Shown piece after piece: positions 1 through 7,134 of a DNA stretch of 14,815 bases. Position numbers and translations under genes: made by a program. The first letter of the stretch is position 1. Every line of letters starts with the position of its first letter. The notes beneath the pieces were generated by a model. That model was not told the DNA's origin. It ran no database searches and saw only the letters and a list, made by a program, of their open reading frames with translations. This DNA comes from Spirogloea muscicola (Eukaryota; Streptophyta; Zygnematophyceae; Spirogloeales; Spirogloeaceae): contig WELB01000373.1 of assembly GCA_009602725.1 (NCBI GenBank), positions 1 through 14,815 of the forward strand, written 5' to 3'.

Positions 1-126
1 CCCAGGCCGACTCCTTTGTGTGCTTCGTGTGGCATGGCCTTCACACAGTTGGTTCTCGCGCCGCCAGGCCCGCGGAGACTGCTGAGCGACCCCCGAGGCC
101 CGCCTTTCGCGGCCCGGCCCGGCGCC

Positions 127-3100
127 ATGTGGGCCTTCTACGCGCTCGCGCTGCCCGTGACGCTGGCGATGGTGGTCTTGACGCTGCACCACTTCGCGTC
201 CCCGCGCGTCTCCCCGCACGTCCGCCTCATCGTCGCCTTCACCTGGTTCATCAACCTCTCCATCGTTGTCCTCGTCCCCGTCGACGTCTGGAAGGTGCGG
301 GAGGCCCCTCCCCACGCTGTCTCTTGTCGCCAATTCAGGAGATCTAACTCGTCGCTCTCGAGCAACCTTAGTTTGCCACTGGCTCCTGCCTCTGGTCTCC
401 TGTTCTGCCAGCGGTGCCGACGACGTAAGATTGTTTTGAACTCCGATGCGCCTGCACGCTGCGGCTCGGAGTGCATGCGAGGACTCTGCATGATCAGGTG
501 ACACTTGCTGCAGACGATGTCCGGGCTCAAGAGCGGGGCGATCAGTGTCATGTGGGGCCTCTCCTACTGGAGCGCTTTTTTTTTGACGTGGTATGCTCAC
601 GTGCCTTGTTGCTGTACCACTTGCAGCTAGGTCACCCCAACTTACACAACAAGTTGCCAGTATGTTCATGTATGTTAGGCGATTATCCTGTTCTGACTAT
701 GGACATACAGTCTGTGCATCTAAGTATCTTGATCAACTTGCAAGCAGCGCAGCCGCTTATGCCTTTCCTTGAAGTTGGCTTCTTTCTTAAAGTCCAGCTT
801 TGCACTGATTGCTTACTGAGTGTAAGCACTCCCTACATAAAAGGGTGTTGGCAGTACAGGTAGTCAGCAGCAGGGGTTGTGAGCTGGCGGTTGTGAAGGT
901 TATTCGGTTTATTGATAGCATGAGGTTGGGTAGGGTTGCCGATCAGTTTCCAGCAGTTATCTAGATTTTAGTCACTGTGTGGCTGTTCATGACAGGCTGA
1001 TTATACCTCTACTACAAGGCTACGAAGATGCTGGGGACTTCACGCACAAGGAGAGGCTCAAGACAAGCATACGCAGCAATCTCATCCTCTATGCAAGCGT
1101 TGGTCTTGTAGCGATTACTGGGGTCACTCTTTTAATCGTGACACACGAGATAGACTGGTTAGTACCCAGTCTCATGGCTTGTCTCCAACTCCAGATTGTT
1201 CTGTTGACTCTCTTTGACGAAGCGGAGGAATTGAAGGTCGCATCAGATCACTCTCTCTAGTAGGAGCGGGTGCGCAGAGCAGCGTCTTGAATCTTTTTGA
1301 AAAAGAACACGATTCTCTAAGCCTGTAAGCTCTTGTAGATCAACCTTTGTGACGAAAATACAAGCTCTCACATTTCCAAGTCTCTCTTAATCAATATGGG
1401 CCAATTCTTGCGTGCTTTGGTTATGCAGGAGTGGGCTTGTGAGCCTCGCAATCCAAGGCTCAAATACCTTTGGGTTAGTCACTGGCGCGTTTCTCCTTGG
1501 TTTTGGGCTTGTGGACCTTCCAAGGGGCTTGTGGACGCATGCTGATCTGGCAGCAAGACAGATGTGGCTCTCACACAAGGTGGCGAAGGTAGCTCAGAAG
1601 CTAGATAATGCCCACCAAGAACTCTCGACAGTCCTTGTGGTAAGTGATAGCTCACACTTCACTGATGTCGTGCGTCAGAGTCATCTTTGACTGAGCACTT
1701 TCGGAGCTTCCTCACAATGGCCGCTCTCTAGGAAGAACATGTCCTGGATCAAAGCAGAACACATTCAGTAGCTTGAAGTTGTTGTGTCATTGGTCTGCTG
1801 TTGACTTTTTGAGAGGGCGTCTGCTATCCAAGTGATGTACCTATCTGATTACACTAAGTCCAAGACGAGTCTTGTGCAGATTGCACAAGCGACATCCACT
1901 CAAATGTCTCGACGTGATCTTCTGCGACCCATGATGGACATCATTGATGAGATGGTACGCTTCGGCCAGTGAAGCAAACCCTCCGCCTCTTATATAGCAG
2001 GTAGCGTACTCCAAATCTATGCTGTTGTCTTAATCAATTTGGAGCAATGCTGGTAATTGCGGTAAGCAGTGTCCAATCTGAAGCAACAAGAGCATGCTCT
2101 AAATGCTTTCAGGCAGCTGAAGACACCACCTTCAAGCCATCTGGTGGTCGGATGGGCGAGAGTGATATGGACTACGATGCAGATGAGAAGAGTATGGCCG
2201 ATCTCAGACGGCGACTACGGAGGGCGCAAGACATGTACTACCGATACAAGACGTAAGACAAGCACTATCTTCTACTTGGCATTGTATTGACGGACTTTCA
2301 TAAGGAAATGCAATCAAGGACCAACTTGCAACTTCTGCTGTGCATCTACATTATGCCATGCTTTTGTCTTTCACCACTCACTTACAACGGCATGTCTGCA
2401 GTGAGTATGCAACAGTGGTGTGGAAGGCTTTGGAAGTGGAGGAGACCATCAAAAATTTCGAGCACGGAAAAGGAACTTGGTGGGTATATCATGCTTGTAG
2501 AGAGGCCTAACTGTTCCAAGAGACTAAGCCAAGGCTGGCTTGCTTCTGTAAAATCGATGAGTCTGACTTCTTATCATGGTATCATCAGGCTGCTGCTGCT
2601 GTCTTGCAGCTCGCTGTGCAACATCCACATTAGTATGCCACTCAGAGAGCAATCTTCATGCTTGCTGAGAAGAAGGACATTTCCATTTCAGGAAGTTTGT
2701 CTCTCCCTTCCGCGACGAAAGAAAGGGACGCCTGGGCACCTTCTTGGATGTGGCAGGTCCGTCCCCCTGAAGAGCCTAATCTGCCCTCACATCTAGTTTA
2801 TTTGCTACCCTGGCCAGTCATCAGGTCAACACCTTTTTCATGAGTGAGATTGAGGACTGAGGATGCCTATGCCTTGAGGGTGGTGCAGAGTGGTGGTGGC
2901 GGTGCATATTCAAGCAGCAAATAGTGCGAGCTTGCGCGATTGTGCTGGGTTTCATGTCCTTTGCTGTCATCTTTGCGGAGGCCACCATTCTCGCTGGTAG
3001 CACCCACGTCATCGACCTCTCCCTCTTCTCCATCCTCATCAAGGCAGCGGGTGGGCAGGAGGAGCTTGTACAGGTACTAAAGCTTGCAAACTTTGCAAGT

Positions 3101-5190
3101 GCAGGGTTTGGGGGTTTGGGGTGCAGGGTTTGGGTTTTCTTTGTAGGGATCTCATACTCCTGAAAGGCAGAGTAGTGTTGTTATTTTTGACAACATGCTG
3201 GCAAAAAGCTGATGTTATCACCTCTATGCGCGAATTTGTACAGCTGCTCACCTTTTTACCATTAGTGTACATTTGCGTTTGCACCTACTACTCCATCTTC
3301 AAATTGGGGATGTTCACATTCTATTACCTAGTGCCTGGCCACACTGACTCTGTCAGTCTCCTTCTAAATTGCTCGTGAGTTGTCTAACCCTGGTTGCTGC
3401 TACCAAATGTGCTGCCAATGGACTTAGGACAAATGCCAAGGGTCATTCAGTTGAGCAAGCTGTTGAAGCGTCCTAGGAGAAGCTGCCTTTGCAGGGGGCT
3501 GAGATGCCATGTGCTGAGGCATGTGAATCTGCTGTTCTACAAGTCTGTCTGGACAACTACTTGCACTAATAGAGGACCTCAGCGAGGTGGTGCAGGATGG
3601 TGTCCCGCTTTGCAGCTCCAATGTGTTACAACTTTCTCAACCTTATTCATTTGAGCCGGGAGACAACCTTTGAGAAGGTGGGTGCTGTGGCTTGACACTG
3701 TCCTTCTTCTTGGTGCTGTCGGAAGTTAACCGAATCCTTGATGCTTGACCACTATACTACCATGCAGAGCTCGTGTGCAGTCCTGATTGCTGCAATCTTG
3801 ACACTACTTTGTGTGGCTTCATATCTTGAATCTCTTGCAGCGGATGGGCCCGACAAACGGCCTTCCTTTCCTTGGTGGTCAATTCAATACAATATTTCCA
3901 CTTATTATGGTGGTCTACACCATCCTGGTGGCCAGCAATGTCTTCAACTACATCGTTGACAAGATTAGCGGCTGGTTCAGCAGCTGGCACAAGCTTCGAT
4001 TCGAGCTTGAGGACGAAGGCGTGCAAGATGGATTTAATGCCACCGGCCTCCTCATTCTGCAGCGAGGTGCGACATACTGCAGTTTAGCTGTTCAGCAAAA
4101 AGGGCCCGCTGCAGGCAGCTGTGTCACAGAGGTTCACACAAATGAGGTGTGGCGTGGTGCAATGGCTGCCTTGCAGAGCGTTCTAGCCTGGAGCGCGGCG
4201 CAGAGATTGGAGAGCACGTGGTGCCTCTGGCAAGGCACTTTGGTTCAGATTTTGATCTGGAGAATCCCACTACGGCCTCTCCTAATGTATGCATTATCTG
4301 GATGGTCATTCTTGGCATCCCACATCCTCTTTCACTTGTGTTTTGTAAGACATGCGCGTCAAATCTTACATGCCGCCGTACAATTTGGGGGTTTATCATG
4401 ACAACTGAATATTAGTTGCTCTTGCCGTGATGCTCAATGTGGACAGGCTAGCAAGACCCAGGCAAGCAAAGGAGAGAAGGAGGCCTTAAATGGGTCTGCA
4501 TCCCACAAGGGAATGTTTGGCAGGGAAGTCGTGACTAGTATCTATTCATCGCTGACGGAGCAGGAGAAGCCGACCTCGAACCGCAATGCAATCGCTGCCA
4601 AGTACAGGGACGCATCTCGGAGAGCTCCGCTGAGCCACAAGCTGGATGCCCCTAACAGTGCCTCAAAGAGGGCATTTGACGCCGCCGATGACCCGTTCAG
4701 GGACAACCTGGGCAGGCCTCGAGGGCCAGCACTTGACCCTCGGCGTGCAGTCACGCCCCCGCGGTTGGACCCCTTCCAGAGCTCGACGACGGAGGCGGAG
4801 TTCATGAACGAACACAGTGGGGGTTCTGCAGCGTTGCCAGCAGCTGCTCCAACAGTCGGAGGAATGCCACGGAGCATCGTATCTCCTCCCACGGCTTTGG
4901 AAGGGGGTCTTGAATCACGTTGGGATGCCATGAAGTCCAGATTTAAGGACTTCACAAGCAGGGTCGCGTCAGGCAAGGGCTTTCGGGCGCCGAGCCTGGC
5001 AGCTGACAACAAGGACCCTCCTCAGAGTGGGGATCATGCCAGCGCCTCGGCGACTGCCACTTTGGACAGCATCTTCGAAGGCCTGGGCAGGACGAAAAGA
5101 GCCAACACTGAGGAGGCAGCCGACCAGGGCGAGCACAGCCACAGCTTGCTTGGCTCCCAGCCCCGCTCCATTGATGCGCAGAGGCGATAG
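127..5190 (+). CDS. LMBRD2: LMBR1 domain-containing protein 2 (LMBD2), 14 exons, 817 residues
   Basis: Exons: 127-294, 514-590, 996-1157, 1429-1639, 1880-1954, 2113-2252, 2402-2479, 2692-2756, 2889-3073, 3244-3374, 3596-3677, 3841-4066, 4177-4286, 4447-5190. All introns are GT-AG and the joined frame is 2454 nt. Family landmarks as in plant LMBD2: N-terminus MWAFYALALP; GYEDAGDFT (about residues 88-96); SNTFGLVTGAFLLGFGL (about 145-161); DMDYDADEKSMADLRRRL (about 246-263); LSLFSIL; YICVCTYYSIFKLGM; FPLIMVVYTILVASN; GLLILQR; GEHVVPLAR. I count about nine membrane segments, with a charged cytosolic region at about 175-320 and a polar, probably disordered tail from about 540. Homologues start at the Met at 127, although the frame stays open upstream to an ATG at 16. 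The human protein is linked to GPCR signalling at the plasma membrane; the plant and algal role is not established. Family assignment is very secure; small splice-site shifts are possible. Confidence 0.95.
576..584 (+). repeat. T9 homopolymer inside an LMBD2 coding exon
   Basis: Nine consecutive T bases in exon 2 of LMBD2 encode part of the SAFFLTW membrane segment. The frame across it fits the family, so the count of nine appears correct. It is a likely site for slippage or sequencing error. Confidence 0.9.
591..995 (+). other. LMBD2 intron 2 (405 bases)
   Basis: This is the longest intron of the gene. It starts GTATGC and ends TGACAG, and it interrupts the Trp codon of LTWLIIP. A 130-codon forward open frame that starts upstream at 471 covers much of it, but it shows no family resemblance and reads through the splice site. 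I see no tRNA, snoRNA box pair or repeat inside. Confidence 0.85.
3083..3136 (+). repeat. 17-base palindrome followed by a G-rich, telomere-like tract in LMBD2 intron 9
   Basis: CTTGCAAA and TTTGCAAG form an inverted repeat with a single C between them (3083-3099). It is followed at 3100-3133 by two copies of GTGCAGGGTTTGGG separated by GGTTTG. The tract has at least five runs of three or more G separated by short spacers, which fits the usual G-quadruplex pattern, and it resembles degenerate TTTGGG telomere units. It starts about ten bases after the intron donor at 3074. Confidence 0.8.
4447..5190 (+). other. LMBD2 last exon: disordered tail with two DPF motifs and a conserved C-terminal patch
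   Basis: The 744-base final exon encodes residues 571-817, rich in Ala, Ser, Pro, Arg and Asp with no membrane segment. It carries two DPF tripeptides (about 652-654 and 678-680). Near residues 725-740 it has LESRWDAMKSRFKDF, which resembles the W..MKS.F..F patch I recall near the end of plant LMBD2 proteins. An internal Met at 4513 makes this exon look like an independent 225-codon gene, but splicing from 4286 is in frame and the C-terminal patch belongs to the family. Confidence 0.75.
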
Positions 5191-5617
5191 CAAGTGCGCT
5201 GGTGCTGTTGAGATAATCCTCATTCTTACCTATTCTTTAGTGGGCCTATTTGTTGCACAGAAGGATTGGCTCTGATGCGTCAACAAGAGCGAGCCTGCAG
5301 CACTACCTGGCAGGATGCGTGCTCCTGTCGCAATAAGCAAGAAGCGCCAGATGCTGCAAGCACAAGGCTGGGGAGCAGAATGTGCTGAGAAGGTGGCCAT
5401 GATTTTGAGTAGAGCTGGGTGACTTATAGCTACGGTCTTCATCACCGCCCCCAAGGTCCAAACTACGAGTCCACGAGTAGCAGTAAAGCTGACAGTGCCA
5501 GAGGCAGTTCAGGGCTTCAGTGGACATTGCATTGTGCAGCCAGTCAAAGAGGTGGCTCCGAAAGCAGGGCCGGCATCACTATTAGTGATAACAACCCTGC
5601 ACCAGCTGGCACCCTCC
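5191..5617. other. Convergent 3' intergenic region between LMBD2 and the Aha1-like gene
   Basis: These 427 bases separate the stop codons of two genes that face each other. They must contain both 3' UTRs. No TGTAA signal (the usual green-algal polyadenylation signal) is seen on either strand. Open frames here are short and show no family resemblance. I looked for the C-terminal AHSA1 domain of the neighbouring gene on the minus strand and found nothing like it. Confidence 0.7.
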
Positions 5618-6524
5618 CTAATACATCGTTTCCAGCTCTGCCAGCACATTGTGCAGGATGCCAATGAGCTCGTCTCGCGCCCCCCACATGGCGATTTTGA
5701 GCCGGTCATGCGCCTGGCCCTCGCCTGTGACCTTGACCTCGTACACATAGTCAAGGAGCTCGTTGTCGTTGGCGAACTCGGCGAGCTTGATCTCCCCCTT
5801 CACGTCCTCGCGGTGGCCCGACTCCGCGTACAGCACTGGCGCACTCCAGCTGAGTGTAAGCGTCAAGTCGTACATCACAAAGCGCTTGTTGCCCTTGCGC
5901 GTATTGACCACAACCTGCACCAACGGAAGGTGGCGAGCACCATCAGCAGTGACTTCTTGCTCAGACGTGCAATCTGCGGCGGCAGCGGCGGCGGCTCCTT
6001 CCGGCCAGCCTCCCTAAGCAACGGAGTTGGCTGTCCCCAAGAATCGCAGTTGGTACAGGCCCCGGCTCTGTGATCTGACAGCTGGTCGAGCGCGGTAGCC
6101 AAGGCCAATGGCTGCAGCCTCTGAAATGCGGCAACCGAGGCAGGCCAACGCTGCTGAATTGGGATTGATACAGCGAGACCCACCTCGCCGTCCATGTGAA
6201 CAAGGTCGTCGACAATTGCGTCACAGTGGAGGTCGTCGACGAACACCGAGACCCCTTTCACCATGTGCTGGATACGATTCCGCGTCCAAGTGGTGTAGTT
6301 CTTCTCGGTCCTGCCGGCCGGTTGGGGTCCAATCAATTCCGACGGTGCAACAAAGACCAGACCAAGTGGCATCAATGCCAGGCGCCGGGAGAGCCGGGGC
6401 CCCAGCCCCCGCGGCGGAGTGGGGAAAGGCAGACGGGCGCGCACCAGTGCCATCCGTTGACGTTGCAGCCGTCGTCGCGGTCCTCGACGAGCCAGCGGGG
6501 GTCGCCTTCGCCCCACTTGGCCAT
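5618..6524 (-). CDS. Hsp90 co-chaperone, Aha1 N-terminal domain only (Hch1-like), 3 exons, 167 residues
   Basis: Minus-strand exons in coding order: 6524-6445, 6310-6184, 5914-5618. Total 504 nt, GT-AG introns of 134 and 269 bases. The N-terminus MAKWGEGDPRWLVEDRDDG matches the start of Aha1. Then follow NVNGWHW (residues 21-27), corresponding to the family's NxNNWHW motif; TEKNYTTWTRNRI; a DGE just before exon 3; and RKGNK (75-79), matching the RKxxK motif that contacts the Hsp90 middle domain. Aha1 stimulates the Hsp90 ATPase in the cytosol. Full-length Aha1 has a second AHSA1 (SRPBCC-fold) domain and about 340 residues; this frame stops with TAG at 5620 right after the N domain, as in yeast Hch1. 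ATG at 6524 is chosen because the family starts there and it has a purine at -3. It is divergent from FAS2. Family assignment is secure; absence of a distant C-terminal exon is less so. Confidence 0.9.
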
Positions 6525-6539
6525 CGCCGGCAACGCCGG

Positions 6540-6562
6540 CCCCCCCCCTTCCGGGGGGGGGG
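6540..6562. repeat. C9/G10 perfect hairpin in the 5' leader of the Aha1-like gene
   Basis: Nine C (6540-6548), a TTCC spacer and ten G (6553-6562) form a nearly pure C:G stem. On the coding (minus) strand it lies about 16-38 bases upstream of the ATG at 6524, so it is probably transcribed into the leader. It could form a very stable hairpin or a G-quadruplex/i-motif. Exact run lengths are prone to sequencing error. Confidence 0.85.
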
Positions 6563-6757
6563 TTTTGACGGCGTTGCCCTCGGGGCCCTAGACTCCCCTG
6601 GCCGCGGCCCGCCGCCGCAGCCCGCGCCGCGATCGGTGGCGGGAGTCGCGTCGCAATTCGCGGCGGGAGTGGCGGCGCGGGGCGCGGCGGACGGCGCGCG
6701 CGGCGCGGGCACCTGGAGGCTTCTGGACTGTGGGGTTCACGAGCTGGAGGACACTTG

Positions 6758-6789
6758 CCGGTGGTCACCGGTGCTAACCGGGTACCGGT
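6758..6789. promoter_or_regulatory. Pair of CCGG-type inverted repeats
   Basis: CCGGTG-GT-CACCGG (6758-6771) is followed by ACCGG-GTA-CCGGT (6777-6789). Both are perfect inverted repeats built on the same half-site (CCGGT/ACCGG), spaced about 19 bases centre to centre, in the middle of the divergent promoter. This would suit a dimeric DNA-binding protein, but no specific factor is identified. Confidence 0.45.
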
Positions 6790-7006
6790 AAACCCTGTGG
6801 TTATTCCGATCTGCACTTGATGACTTGAGCTCATTGACCAGCTCACAGCCTTTTTGCCTCACATTGAAAGTGCCGTTTCTCTCTTAACCGCGTCGCGCGC
6901 AGCGGCAGGCCCGCCCGGGCCCAGGGTGACGGGCCGAGGCGGTGACGGGCCGGCCTCCGCCGGCCAACGAGGCCCGCTAACGGCAGCGGGGGCTCCGCAC
7001 CGAGAA

Positions 7007-7014
7007 GGCGGGAA
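7007..7014 (-). promoter_or_regulatory. E2F-like site upstream of FAS2
   Basis: The plus strand reads GGCGGGAA, so the minus strand reads TTCCCGCC, the core of the E2F/DP consensus, about 120 bases before the FAS2 ATG. CAF-1 is needed at S phase and CAF-1 genes are known E2F targets in plants and animals, so the position is sensible. In DNA this GC-rich an 8-base match can occur by chance. Confidence 0.35.
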
Positions 7015-7027
7015 GCGCAGCGCTCGA

Positions 7028-7134
7028 ATGCCATCCACGAGCGCCGCCCCCGCCGCCGCCGCCGCTGCAGCCTCCGGCGCGGGCGCAGTCGCGCGGCACG
7101 CCGGCGCGCCGTGCGGCGCGGCAGGAGGCGGTGA
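7028..7134 (+). promoter_or_regulatory. Upstream ATG in a different frame overlapping the FAS2 start
   Basis: An ATG at 7028 opens a frame different from FAS2 (beginning MPSTSAAP, then Ala-rich) that runs past the FAS2 ATG at 7134 without a stop. If transcription starts upstream of 7028, this overlapping uORF would compete with FAS2 translation. If it starts between 7031 and 7133, the ATG is irrelevant. The transcription start cannot be read from the sequence. Confidence 0.45.

Larger units (their letters stand above)
6525..7133. promoter_or_regulatory. GC-rich bidirectional promoter region between the Aha1-like gene and FAS2
   Basis: These 609 bases separate the start codons of two divergent genes and should hold both promoters and 5' leaders. 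The sequence is extremely GC- and CpG-rich at both ends, with a less GC-rich centre near 6790-6890. It contains the C9/G10 hairpin, two CCGG-based palindromes (6758-6789) and one E2F-like site (7007-7014). I found no clear TATA box. Long open frames here are explained by the lack of stop codons in GC-rich DNA. Confidence 0.65.

Noticed and set aside
16-126. N-terminal extension of LMBD2 from the ATG at 16
   Set aside because: Homologues begin at MW.FY, matching the Met at 127; the upstream residues are Pro/Arg-rich with no family similarity.
138-551. 137-codon minus-strand frame opposite LMBD2 exons 1-2
   Set aside because: It is a shadow of coding and intron sequence with no recognisable family.
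4513-5190. Independent 225-codon gene
   Set aside because: It is in frame with LMBD2 exon 13 through a good splice junction, and its C-terminal patch resembles plant LMBD2 tails.
5495-6073. 192-codon plus-strand frame
   Set aside because: It lies antisense to the last exon of the Aha1-like gene, whose minus-strand frame has clear family motifs.
5875-6846. 323-codon minus-strand open frame as a single protein
   Set aside because: Only one stretch (TEKNYTTWTRNRI to DGE) is Aha1-like. The rest is Arg/Pro-rich read-through of GC-rich promoter and of two introns; the real protein is spliced from three exons.
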